From Actinopolymorpha rutila (GTDB lineage Bacteria > Actinomycetota > Actinomycetes > Propionibacteriales > Actinopolymorphaceae), in contig NZ_JACBZH010000001.1 of the NCBI RefSeq assembly GCF_013407855.1, forward strand, positions 5,890,001 through 5,954,000: a DNA stretch of 64,000 nucleotides. The letters are read 5' to 3'. Both the position numbers and the translations under genes were made by a program. The notes below the pieces were generated by a model. It was not told the DNA's origin, ran no database searches, and worked only from the letters and a program-made list of their open reading frames with translations. This document shows positions 17,883-25,698 of this stretch, piece after piece. Position 1 is the stretch's first letter. Each line of letters starts with the position of its first letter.

Positions 17883-19097
17883 TCAGTTCGGGAAGCCGTG
17901 CACCCGCCGCACCCAGGCGTCGGGGTCGGTGATCTCGGTCTTGGTCGGCAGCGCGTCCGGACCGGACCAGACCTGGTTGAAGCCGTCCTGGCCCACCCGG
18001 CTGACGACGGTGCGCACGAACGCCGCGCCGTCGCGGTACTGCCGGAGCTTCGCGTCCAGGCCGAGCATGCGCTTGAGCAGCTGGTCGAGCCAGTTGCCAC
18101 CGCCCCTGCGCTGCTGGAAGCGGTCGCGGATCGTGGCCACGGACGGGATGACCTCCGGGCCCACGCCGTCCATCACGACGTCGGCGTGACCCTCCAGCAG
18201 GGACATGACGGCCGTGACCCGGTCGAGCACCTCCCGCTGTTCGGGGGTCTGCACCAGGTCGAGGAACGACATACCCTGCTCGCCGCCGCCGCGGGCCATC
18301 CGGCCGACCTGCTCCAGACCCTGGCGCAGCTGGCCGAACACCGCACTCGGGTCGAGGTCGGTGTGCTCGAGGAACGACCTGATCTGGCCACGGAGGTGGT
18401 CGCGCAGCCACGGGACGGCGGTGAACTGCACGCGGTGGGTCTCCTCGTGCAGGCACACCCACAGGCGGAAGTCGCGCGGGTCGACCTCCAGCTCGCGTTC
18501 GATGTGGGCGACGTTGGGGGCGACCAGCAGCAGCCGGCCCACCGGCGGCGCGGTCGCCGCCACCTCGGCGGAGTGGCCGTCGGGGCCGCCCACGGGCTCG
18601 ACGAACGCGCCGGTGCCGGCGTCGTGGGGCTGCTCCGCGCTGTGCCGCGGCTCGGGCACCGCCGCCGGGGTGTCGTCGGACCAGAACGGGTCGAACTGCC
18701 CGAGCACCTTGCTGGACAGGAACGCCAGCAGGGCACCGGTCTCCACACCGGTCACCCGTGAACCGAGGGCGCCCATCGGCGAGTCGGACCCGCGCCGCTC
18801 GGCCAGCTTCTCGGCCAGCGGCTCGAGGATCTGCCGGAACGCGTCGACGTTGGCCTGGGTCCAGCCGGCACGGTCGACCACGACGACCGGAGCCCGGGCG
18901 CCGGTGGCCCGCAGTCCGGTGTAGGCGCGCACGTGTCCCTCGGCCTGCTGGGCGAACTCGCGAAGGTCGGCGACCACCCGTCGCGCCTCGTCGACGCTGA
19001 CGTCGGGTCCGGGTCGAAGAAGACGGCGTGCGGTCGTGAGCGCGAGGTCCCAGTCGACCATGGAGTCGATGCCGTCAGCTGCCTCGGTTTGACTCAT
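17883..19097 (-). CDS. Zinc-dependent metalloprotease-like protein (DUF2342)
   Basis: This 404-residue protein belongs to a family often labelled 'coenzyme F420 biosynthesis associated' or zinc-dependent metalloprotease (DUF2342). It carries a zincin-like HEETH (VCLHEETHRVQF) followed by a second acidic element in SLLEGHADVVMDGVG. MVDWDLALTTARRLLRPGP near the N-terminus is typical of the family. Its place between tilS and dacB is conserved in actinobacteria. Its substrate, and whether it is proteolytic, are unknown. I chose ATG 19097; the frame stays open further upstream through the 12-bp repeats, but that part looks non-coding. Confidence 0.9.
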   Translation of the reverse strand: MSQTEAADGIDSMVDWDLALTTARRLLRPGPDVSVDEARRVVADLREFAQQAEGHVRAYTGLRATGARAPVVVVDRAGWTQANVDAFRQILEPLAEKLAERRGSDSPMGALGSRVTGVETGALLAFLSSKVLGQFDPFWSDDTPAAVPEPRHSAEQPHDAGTGAFVEPVGGPDGHSAEVAATAPPVGRLLLVAPNVAHIERELEVDPRDFRLWVCLHEETHRVQFTAVPWLRDHLRGQIRSFLEHTDLDPSAVFGQLRQGLEQVGRMARGGGEQGMSFLDLVQTPEQREVLDRVTAVMSLLEGHADVVMDGVGPEVIPSVATIRDRFQQRRGGGNWLDQLLKRMLGLDAKLRQYRDGAAFVRTVVSRVGQDGFNQVWSGPDALPTKTEITDPDAWVRRVHGFPN

Positions 19098-19197
19098 TCC
19101 CCCACCGTACGCGCTCCCGCCGACGCTCCAGCGAGCGATGCGAAAGCTCCGGGCCCGGCCAGGGCAGGTCCCTGCGGGTCTCCCGGGGACTGCCCAG

Positions 19198-19245
19198 GAG
19201 ATTGCCCGGGAGATTGCCCGGGAGATTGCGCAGGAGATTGCGCAG
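19198..19245. repeat. 12-bp tandem repeat, four copies, intergenic
   Basis: Four units of GAGATTGC(C/G)C(G/A)G follow one another exactly. The first two read GAGATTGCCCGG and the last two GAGATTGCGCAG. The repeats lie between the start of the zinc-protease gene (19097) and the stop of dacB (19322). Confidence 0.9.
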
Positions 19246-19321
19246 GGCAGTTGCGGGGGGTCGGTCCACGGCCCGGGGTCCGGGTCGAGCGGACCGGGCT
19301 CGCCCCCGAACCGGTTTCCGG

Positions 19322-21013
19322 TCAGCGGCAACCGCAGGTGGCGAGCTTGGCCGCGAGGTTGTCGATCGCCCCGTGGGGGTCGTATTTGGTGGCCTTGTCC
19401 GACATCACGGCGAAGGCCAGCGTGGCACCGTCCCTGGTGGTCGCCAGGCCGGCCAGCGACGACACTCCACTCAGCGTGCCGGTCTTGGCCCGCACCAGGC
19501 CCACACCGTCGGACCCGCCGAACCGCCGGGCGAGGCTGCCGGTGAAGCCGGCGATCGGCAGGCTGGTGAGGAGCGGGCGAAGCTTCGGGTTCTGCGACCG
19601 GGACGCCACCACGAGAACCTTGCTGAGTACGTCGGCACTGATCCGGTTGTGCCGGGACAGCCCGCTTCCGTCATACAACGAGATCTTGTCCGCCCCCGCC
19701 ACGCCGAGCCGGGCGAGTTCCGCCTTGACCGCCGCGGCCGCTCCGGCGGACGTCGCCGGCTTCCCCGAGGCCACCGCCACCTGCCGGGCGAGGATCTCCG
19801 CGCCGTCGTTGTCGCTGACCAGCAGCACGTGTTCGATGAGGTCGGCCAGCGGCGGTGACTGCACCGACGCGATGGTGGCGGCCTTCGCAGGTGCCCGGCC
19901 GTGCGCCGGCTCGCCCGTGACGGTGATGCCGTTCTTGCGCAGGGCGGCCACGAACGCGTCGCCGGCCGCCACCGCCGGATCCTTGGCCCGCGGCAGCTGG
20001 GAGGGCCAGGACAGCTTGTTCTCGTCCACCCACAGCGCGGAGACCCGGGCCACCACGCCGGTCGGGACGTACTGCTCCTCCCACTCGGGGTTGACCTGCT
20101 CGGAGAACAACGAGTCGTCCACGAGGACGCCCACCGACGTGGTGCCGGCGGCGCGGAGCGCCTTGGCGGTACCGGCGGCGAGGCCGTCCACCGTCGGGGC
20201 GTCGCGGAAGCTGTGCGCGGGGTCGACGATCCGGCTCCTCGCGGCGGCGGTCGCCAGCGACGGGTCGCCGCCGCCGACCAGGACGATCTGCCCCGCCTTG
20301 GCGCCGCGGACCACCTTCGTGGTGAACCGGTGGTCCGGGCCGAGCAGGCCGAGCGCGGCGGTGCTGGTGAGCAGCTTCGTGGTGGACGCCGGGATGAAAC
20401 CGGTCGACTGGTCCTTGCCGTAGAGCAGCCGGCCCGAGGTGACGTCCCGGATGGCGACCGAGGTGGGCTGCTTGGCGAGTTCGGGTACGCCGAGCGCGGA
20501 CTTCAGGGCCGCCGCCAGGCCGGAGGCCGTGGGAAGCACCTCGGAGGGGGGCGGAAGGACGGCCCGCGCGGCCGGTCGGGTGGGCGTGGGTCTCGCCGTC
20601 GGCGAGGACGAGGAGGAGCTACGGCCGGCTCCTGGCGACTGCGCGACGCCGGTCCCGAAGCCACCCAGGCGTACCGCACCGGTCGCCACCGCGGCGACAC
20701 CGGCGGCCACCAGGGCGCAGACCAGCAGGATCGCCACCCCCACCGCGCTCAGGCGCCGGCGAGGCCCGGGGATGCCGGTCTCGATCAGGGACCCGCCGGC
20801 CGGGGTCCGCGGGTGGTCGGCAGCCGGGTCGTCCGCGGATCGGTCTTCCGCGGATCGGTCGTCCGCGGATCGGTCGTCCGCGGATCGGTCGTCCGCGGAT
20901 CGGTCATCCGCGGAAGGGTGGTCGGCGGCCGGGGTGTCCTCGGCGTCCCGGGCGCGTTCGGCCTGACGCCGGCGGCGCTCGTCCGCCCACCAGTCGGCGC
21001 TCGGGTCGGACAC
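19322..21013 (-). CDS. dacB: D-Ala-D-Ala carboxypeptidase/endopeptidase (PBP4, family S13)
   Basis: This is a peptidoglycan carboxypeptidase of 563 residues. A cytoplasmic Asp/Ser/Arg-rich tail with SADDR repeats (about 33-63) precedes one transmembrane helix (about 89-112) and a Ser/Pro linker. The catalytic domain has the active-site SxxK in IPASTTKLLTS (Ser210, Lys213), the SDN motif in LVSDNDGAEILAR and KTG in RAKTGTLSGVSSLAG. The GTG at 21013 was chosen because GGGAGGGAG lies just upstream. The long open frame beyond it lacks conserved sequence. Divergent to ppa, as in Mycobacterium. Confidence 0.93.
   Translation of the reverse strand: MSDPSADWWADERRRRQAERARDAEDTPAADHPSADDRSADDRSADDRSADDRSAEDRSADDPAADHPRTPAGGSLIETGIPGPRRRLSAVGVAILLVCALVAAGVAAVATGAVRLGGFGTGVAQSPGAGRSSSSSSPTARPTPTRPAARAVLPPPSEVLPTASGLAAALKSALGVPELAKQPTSVAIRDVTSGRLLYGKDQSTGFIPASTTKLLTSTAALGLLGPDHRFTTKVVRGAKAGQIVLVGGGDPSLATAAARSRIVDPAHSFRDAPTVDGLAAGTAKALRAAGTTSVGVLVDDSLFSEQVNPEWEEQYVPTGVVARVSALWVDENKLSWPSQLPRAKDPAVAAGDAFVAALRKNGITVTGEPAHGRAPAKAATIASVQSPPLADLIEHVLLVSDNDGAEILARQVAVASGKPATSAGAAAAVKAELARLGVAGADKISLYDGSGLSRHNRISADVLSKVLVVASRSQNPKLRPLLTSLPIAGFTGSLARRFGGSDGVGLVRAKTGTLSGVSSLAGLATTRDGATLAFAVMSDKATKYDPHGAIDNLAAKLATCGCR
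20831..20920. repeat. 15-bp tandem repeat, six copies, in dacB
   Basis: Six consecutive 15-bp units (consensus GTCCGCGGATCGGTC; the last one is diverged) encode the Ser-Ala-Asp-Asp-Arg repeats in the cytoplasmic tail of DacB. Each unit contains the palindrome TCCGCGGA. Confidence 0.9.
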
Positions 21014-21399
21014 GGCGCCCTCCCTCCCGTGCCCCCCGCGGCCGGTCCCCTCGGGTTCGCCGCCGTGGGCATGCCTGTCGTCTCGTCGATCCGGCACGTG
21101 TCGTTCCTCCCCGATCCGCCGGCGGCGGGTGGGTGACTCCCCGGCGCGGCACGGAAACCGTGCGACAGCACCGAAGGGGCCGACCCCCGAAAGCCCACCG
21201 TCCAGATACCCCGACCTGCCGGGTGACCTTACGTGTTGGACAGCACCGACCTGCCGAGACCCTCCCACGGCCGGCCCTCGTCGAGGGGCCGATCCGCAAC
21301 GATCGGGCGTTCCGAGCAGTTCGCCGAACGCCCTGCCACCGCCAACTCCGCACGTGCGGGACACTGTGCGGGCAGTCCTTGAGACGAAAGGCAGGCGTT
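21014..21399. other. 386-bp divergent promoter region dacB/ppa
   Basis: No gene is supported here. It must hold the promoters of both divergent genes. An 8-bp inverted repeat (21305-21312 with 21326-21333, 13-nt loop) lies about 70 bp before the ppa start and could be an operator or a leader hairpin. Confidence 0.5.
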
Positions 21400-21891
21400 G
21401 TGGACGTCGACGTGACGATCGAGATCCCCAAGGGTCAGCGCAACAAGTACGAGATGGATCACGTGACCGGCCGGATCCGGTTGGACCGGACCCTCTTCAC
21501 CGCGACGCAGTATCCGGCCGACTACGGGTTCGTCGATGACACCCTCGGCCAGGACGGCGACCCGCTCGACGCCCTCGTCCTGCTGCAGGAACCCACCTTC
21601 CCGGGCTGCCTTATCTGTGCCCGGCCGATCGCGATGTTCCGGATGCGCGACGAGAAGGGCCGCGACGACAAGGTTCTGTGTGTCCCGTCCAATGACCCGC
21701 GACTGGCCCACCTGCAGGACATCAGCGACGTGCCGGAGTTCGACCGGTTGGAGATCCAGCACTTCTTCGAGGTCTACAAGGAACTCGAGCCGGGCAAGTC
21801 GGTGGAGGGCGCCACCTGGGTGGGCCGCGCCGAGGCCGAGGAGGAGATCCTCGCCTCCATCCAGCGCGCGAAGGACAACGGCGGTCACTGA
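21400..21891 (+). CDS. ppa: Inorganic pyrophosphatase (family I)
   Basis: This enzyme hydrolyses pyrophosphate to phosphate and drives biosynthetic reactions forward. It is 163 residues, normal for bacterial hexameric enzymes. Metal- and substrate-binding residues are visible: IEIPKGQRNKYEMD, TATQYPADYGFVDDTLGQDGDPLDALVL with the DxDPxD signature, and KDDKVLCVP in slightly altered form (GRDDKVLCVP). The start is GTG 21400, which gives the usual N-terminus MDVDVTIEIPKG. It is divergent from dacB. Confidence 0.96.
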   Translation: MDVDVTIEIPKGQRNKYEMDHVTGRIRLDRTLFTATQYPADYGFVDDTLGQDGDPLDALVLLQEPTFPGCLICARPIAMFRMRDEKGRDDKVLCVPSNDPRLAHLQDISDVPEFDRLEIQHFFEVYKELEPGKSVEGATWVGRAEAEEEILASIQRAKDNGGH

Positions 21892-21941
21892 CCCCGCCGC
21901 TGACCCCACCGACCGCGCCGACCGCGCCGCTGACCGTCGGT

Positions 21942-21982
21942 GCCGCCGTCGGCTCCGAGTGGTGACGTTCGGAGCCGGCGGC
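21942..21982. terminator. Hairpin between ppa and the convergent SAM hydroxide adenosyltransferase gene
   Basis: GCCGCC-GT-CGGCTCCGA (21942-21958) pairs with TCGGAGCCG-GCGGC (21969-21982), leaving a 2-nt bulge and a 10-nt loop. It lies between the two stops of convergent genes. Confidence 0.6.
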
Positions 21983-21985
21983 TGA

Positions 21986-22846
21986 TCACCCTTCCGCCGG
22001 CGCGCCGACGGTGACCGAAGAGCCGCCGCGCACCCGCAGCCTGGCCGCCGCCGAGCCCTCGTTGACCGCCAGGGCGAGCCGCCGGTCGGAGTCGAGGTAG
22101 GCGAGGAGTTCACCGGCCGGCACGTCGCCGAACGCCCGGCCGACCCGCGCGCGGTCGCGTACTCCACCCGGCCCGCCCGGCTCGCGTGACTCTTCCGGCT
22201 CCCCCGGCCCGGCCGTCGCCACGTCAACCCAGCCTTGCGCCGCCCACTCGGCCAGCACCGCGAGGTCGGACTCGTCTCCCGCCAACTGCACGTTGCCGTA
22301 GTGGTCGACGTACGTCACCTCACAGGTGAGTGACGCGGCCGTTCTGGTCCTCGCCGGCGCGGGCAACCGCACCAGCGAGTCGACCGCCACCAACTCACCC
22401 ACGTCGCCGAGGGAACCGCCGCCGGCGAGGAACGCCCCGACCGGCATGAAGACGTCCCGTCCGTGGAACGTCCGGTCCACCTCCGGCAACCACAACTCCG
22501 TGTTGGTGAGCGTGTATGCGTCCGACACTCCGCCGAGCACGTCCGCCGCCGGCGGCAGCAGGCCGTTGTCCGGGCCGACCAGCACACTCGAACCGGCCCG
22601 CAGGGCCAGTCCCCGGCGGGCGGTCCCGACGCCGGGATCGACGACCGCGACGTAGACCGCCGGCGGCAGGTGCCGGGCGACCCGCGCCAGCACGGTCGCA
22701 CCATGGCGTACGTCCTGCGGCGGCACGTCGTGGGTGAGGTCGAGCACCCTGGCCGACGGCGCCCGGGTCGCGGCGACCCCGTGGCAGACGGCGGCGAAAC
22801 CGTCCCGCGTGCCGTAGTCGGTGAGGAAGGCGATCAGGTCCGGCAT
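21986..22846 (-). CDS. SAM hydroxide adenosyltransferase (DUF62)
   Basis: This 286-residue protein matches the family related to fluorinase/chlorinase. Ordinary members hydrolyse S-adenosylmethionine to adenosine and methionine using hydroxide. Family marks: ALxDYGTRDGFAAVCHG near the N-terminus (here AFLTDYGTRDGF), DLTHDVPPQDVRHGA, VYVAVVDPGVGTARRGLALRAG, VGPDNGLLPPAAD, TFHGRDVFMPVGAFLAGG and YVDHYGNVQLAG. The fluorinase-specific loop is not evident, so the hydrolase role is more likely. The physiological purpose is unclear in any host. It is separated by a short gap from the NlpC/P60 gene on the same strand. Confidence 0.92.
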   Translation of the reverse strand: MPDLIAFLTDYGTRDGFAAVCHGVAATRAPSARVLDLTHDVPPQDVRHGATVLARVARHLPPAVYVAVVDPGVGTARRGLALRAGSSVLVGPDNGLLPPAADVLGGVSDAYTLTNTELWLPEVDRTFHGRDVFMPVGAFLAGGGSLGDVGELVAVDSLVRLPAPARTRTAASLTCEVTYVDHYGNVQLAGDESDLAVLAEWAAQGWVDVATAGPGEPEESREPGGPGGVRDRARVGRAFGDVPAGELLAYLDSDRRLALAVNEGSAAARLRVRGGSSVTVGAPAEG

Positions 22847-22867
22847 GCTCGCCGATTGTGCCGGGGC

Positions 22868-24235
22868 TCAGCGTGGCCGGGCGAGCTGGGTGGGCCTGCC
22901 CATGTAGAACATCGACTTGACCTCGACGTCACGGCCGGGGCGCGGCGCCTGCACCATCTTGCCGTTCCCGATGTACATCGCCACGTGGTAGATCGTGTTG
23001 GAGTCACGGGGATTGCTCGCCCAGAACAACAGGTCTCCGGGGCGCAGGTCGCCCAGCCCTATCCGCCGCGACTGCCAGTACTGCCCGCGGGCGAAGTGCG
23101 GCATCGAGATGCCGGCGTGGTCCCAGGCCCGCATGGTCAGTCCGGAGCAGTCCCAGCTACCCGGGCCGGTGGCGCCGAAGACGTACGGCTCACCGAGCTG
23201 GCTCAGCGCGTACGCCACCGCAAGCTCGCCTTGACGCGACGACCCGCCCCTGCCCGGCGAGGATCCGCCGCCGTCGCGCTTGTCCTTCTTTTTCTTGCGG
23301 TCCCTGCTGCCGCTGTTGCCGCCGTTACCACCGTTGCCGTTGTCGTCGGCCCGGTCCCGCGCGCGGTCCTCGTCGGAGCGTGCGCGCTCGGCCTGCGCGC
23401 GCAGGCGCGCCGCCTCCGCGCGCCGGCGCGCCTGCTCGGCCAGCCCTGCCTGACGTTTCGTCGCCAGGTCGGTGGAGATGTTCTGCAGTTCGGCGAGCCG
23501 GGCGACGAGGGCGGCCTTCCCGGCCTCGATCGAACCGACCGCCCGGGTCTGCGCGCTCAGTGCTGCCGTGGCCTGCTGTCTGGCCTTGTCCGCCTCCGCT
23601 GCCCGCCGGCGTTCGACACCCGCGGAAGCGGCGGCCTCCTGCGCGAGCACGTGCGAGACCGCCTGGCTGGCGCGCAGCCGCTGGTAGGCGTCGTTGGCGG
23701 AGGTGGACACCATCGAGGCGGTCGACGCGCGGTCCAGCATGGTGCGCGGGCCCTCGGCGTCCAGGTAGGCGACGATCTCGGTCAGCCGGCCGTCCTGGCT
23801 GTAGTCGGCAACCGCCAGGCGAGCCACCTCACGCCGGCGTTCCTCGGCCTGGCGACGTGCCCGGTCCGCCCGCGCCGCGGCGGCACTGGCGGCCTGGCCG
23901 GCTTTCGTACGACCGTAGACGGCGGTGTCGTAGTTCTCGACGGCCGTCTGCGCGGCGACGTCGAGCGCGCGCAGCCGGGCATCGGCCTCGGCGAGCCGGG
24001 CCTGCACCTGACCGACGTCGGCGGCCGCGGCCTCGGCCCGTCCACGCGCGGCCTCGACCTGGTGCCGGCTCGGGATGCTCGGCGGGTCGGGTGGTTCGGC
24101 GGCCGCGGGACCGGCGGTGGTCACCACCGCCACACCGATCAGCAGGGCGAGAGATTCCCGCACCCCCCGAGCCGACCGTGACCGTGACGACCGTGACGAG
24201 CACGGGTCGGACGACTCCACGTCGGGTGGCTCCAC
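22868..24235 (-). CDS. Secreted NlpC/P60 peptidoglycan endopeptidase
   Basis: This 455-residue cell-wall hydrolase resembles RipA and Ripc proteins. After a basic N-terminus, a signal peptide (about 28-46, ending in PAAAEPP) is followed by a long Ala/Arg/Glu coiled-coil (about 55-285) and a Lys/Asp/Gly-rich linker. The C40 domain then carries Cys363 in WDCSGLTMRAWDHAG and His417 in YHVAMYIGNG. Coiled-coil members are usually autoinhibited or recruited by FtsEX-like systems. It probably cleaves D-Glu-mDAP links in stem peptides. The 5' region carries GC-rich hairpins and TCGTAC repeats (see those entries). Confidence 0.92.
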   Translation of the reverse strand: MEPPDVESSDPCSSRSSRSRSARGVRESLALLIGVAVVTTAGPAAAEPPDPPSIPSRHQVEAARGRAEAAAADVGQVQARLAEADARLRALDVAAQTAVENYDTAVYGRTKAGQAASAAAARADRARRQAEERRREVARLAVADYSQDGRLTEIVAYLDAEGPRTMLDRASTASMVSTSANDAYQRLRASQAVSHVLAQEAAASAGVERRRAAEADKARQQATAALSAQTRAVGSIEAGKAALVARLAELQNISTDLATKRQAGLAEQARRRAEAARLRAQAERARSDEDRARDRADDNGNGGNGGNSGSRDRKKKKDKRDGGGSSPGRGGSSRQGELAVAYALSQLGEPYVFGATGPGSWDCSGLTMRAWDHAGISMPHFARGQYWQSRRIGLGDLRPGDLLFWASNPRDSNTIYHVAMYIGNGKMVQAPRPGRDVEVKSMFYMGRPTQLARPR

Positions 24236-24600
24236 GGCGATCGCCTCCTCGCGGGCGGGAACCTCGCCCGCCAGAGAACAAACAACACCTGCCGCTCGGA
24301 AAGTACCTATCAGAGGGAGGCCGCGAAACGCCTTTGCCCAGTCAAGGTTGGCCAGTCCGGGCAGGATCGCGAAATGACGAGGGAAAACGCGCGGATGCCG
24401 GCGTCAGCGGCATTCGGGGATGGGCCGACCTCGCGATAGCGAAAGCACCCATAAACTCACGTACGTACGACAGAAGAAGGCTTCGTAACGGCAAGAACCT
24501 TCGTACGACAGAAGGCGTCGTACGTAGAGACAGCAGCCCTTTGTACGACCGAAATCCCGCGGCGGCCGACCGGAAAAGGCCTGCAGACACAGGGAGTCCG
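24236..24600. other. 365-bp upstream region of the NlpC/P60 gene
   Basis: No gene is supported. The part at 24440-24560 is poorer in GC than its surroundings and holds repeated GTACGAC-type motifs. The part nearest the NlpC/P60 start has a 7-bp inverted repeat (24251-24257 with 24265-24271). I looked for the ydaO (c-di-AMP) riboswitch often found before such genes and could not recognise it. Confidence 0.5.
24465..24554. promoter_or_regulatory. Three direct repeats of a GTACGACAGAAG-like motif
   Basis: GTACGACAGAAG occurs exactly at 24465-24476 and 24503-24514. A variant GTACGACCGAAA is at 24543-24554, so the spacing is 38 and 40 bp. An inverted GTCGTAC lies at 24517-24523. This regular spacing in a promoter-sized gap suggests a regulator binding array. 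Confidence 0.4.
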
Positions 24601-25392
24601 TCAACGGCCGGTGCGCGGGAACATCTCCCCGTCCAGCGGTTCGCCGGCGGTCATTCCGAGCGGCCCGGTCACCGGGTGGGGCGCACCGGAGAACTTCGTC
24701 TCGGCGTCCATGTAGATCGCCACGTGCGCCAACCGCGCCCGGTCGGTGCGGTTGGGGGTCGCCATGTGGCCGGTGTAGCTGCAGTGGAACGTGCAGTCCC
24801 CGGCCCGGAGGGGAACGGTCACCCGCGGCACCCAGCGAAGCGACGGGTCGAGGTCGAACAGGTCCTCCTCGTCGCGGAGGTTCTGCGGGCGGAACCCGGT
24901 GAGCTCCTGCGTGCCGGGCAGAAAGGTCATGCATCCGCGTTCGGGCGGCACGTCGACGAGCGCGATCCAGGCCGACAGCGAATGGCGGTCGCCGGCGTGC
25001 GGCCAGTACGGCCGGTCCTGGTGGAACTCCGTGGCCGCCTCGTTGTGCGGCTCCTTCACCAGCATGTGGTCGTGCCAGATGCGCAACGGAATTCCGGCCA
25101 GCTGCTCGGCGACCCCTGCCAGGCGCGGGTGCAGGGTGAGCTCGCTCATCGCCGGGTCCTGCCGCCAGACGTTCACCAGCTGCGTGAACACCTGGTCCTT
25201 CTGGAGGCTCTCCGACCGGTGCGCCTCCAGGAAGCGTTCGGCCGCGCCCCGGAAGTGCTCGACCTCGCCCTGGTCGAGTACGCCACGCACCCGGACGAAG
25301 CCGTCGCGGCGGTACCGCTCGACGAGTCCGGGTTCGAGTCGACCTGTGCTGTCGACGTCGCTGCGCCATTCGAGTACGCCGCTCGTCGTCAT
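24601..25392 (-). CDS. Phytanoyl-CoA dioxygenase (PhyH) family protein
   Basis: This 263-residue protein has the Fe(II)/2-oxoglutarate oxygenase fold. The iron ligands are His124 and Asp126 in TEFHQDRPYWPH and the distal His209 in YTGHMATPNRTDRAR, followed by the 2-oxoglutarate-binding Arg. The N-terminal helix region RYRRDGFVRVRGVLD is typical of PhyH proteins. Substrates in bacteria range from lipids to secondary metabolites and ectoine; none can be assigned. ATG 25392 was chosen because conserved sequence begins about 20 residues later. A second PhyH gene is at 40173. Confidence 0.9.
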   Translation of the reverse strand: MTTSGVLEWRSDVDSTGRLEPGLVERYRRDGFVRVRGVLDQGEVEHFRGAAERFLEAHRSESLQKDQVFTQLVNVWRQDPAMSELTLHPRLAGVAEQLAGIPLRIWHDHMLVKEPHNEAATEFHQDRPYWPHAGDRHSLSAWIALVDVPPERGCMTFLPGTQELTGFRPQNLRDEEDLFDLDPSLRWVPRVTVPLRAGDCTFHCSYTGHMATPNRTDRARLAHVAIYMDAETKFSGAPHPVTGPLGMTAGEPLDGEMFPRTGR

Positions 25393-25684
25393 GAGATGCC
25401 GCCCCCTCGTGGGTGGTCGCCGGTGGTCGCGTGCTCGACGTCTGGCGATGATCCTGACACGAGTAGGGGCAGGTGCCACCCACTGCAGCTTCGCTGGGCC
25501 GCACTCGGCCAGCCCACTTCGGGTCGGCCTCCGTCCATTGGGCCCGAACCGCGCCGCCGACCCCGCGCAGGTTCCGCGACCGGATGGTGAGCAGGGCCTC
25601 TCGGTGAGCACGGTCTCGCTCTGCGCGAACGGTCCCGGCCGTGGGCACCGGTCGCCCCTCTGGGCCGTTTGGGGTGGTGGCCGT

Positions 25685-25690
25685 TAGGGT
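25685..25690 (+). promoter_or_regulatory. TAGGGT -10 box, leaderless start of Eis-like gene
   Basis: TAGGGT ends 8 nt before GTG 25699. There is no ribosome-binding sequence, which supports the GTG as both transcription and translation start. Confidence 0.5.
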
Positions 25691-25698
25691 CGCCGACT

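Noticed and set aside
19198..19245. Tandem repeats as a CRISPR-like array
   Set aside because: Units are 12 bp, contiguous and lack spacers, so this is a simple tandem repeat.
24342..24590. 82-residue minus-strand open frame in the NlpC/P60 upstream gap
   Set aside because: There is no ribosome site, no recognisable domain, and it spans the GTACGAC repeat region that looks regulatory.
24236..24600. Possible c-di-AMP (ydaO) riboswitch before the NlpC/P60 gene
   Set aside because: The conserved core elements could not be recognised on the minus strand; only generic GC hairpins are present.
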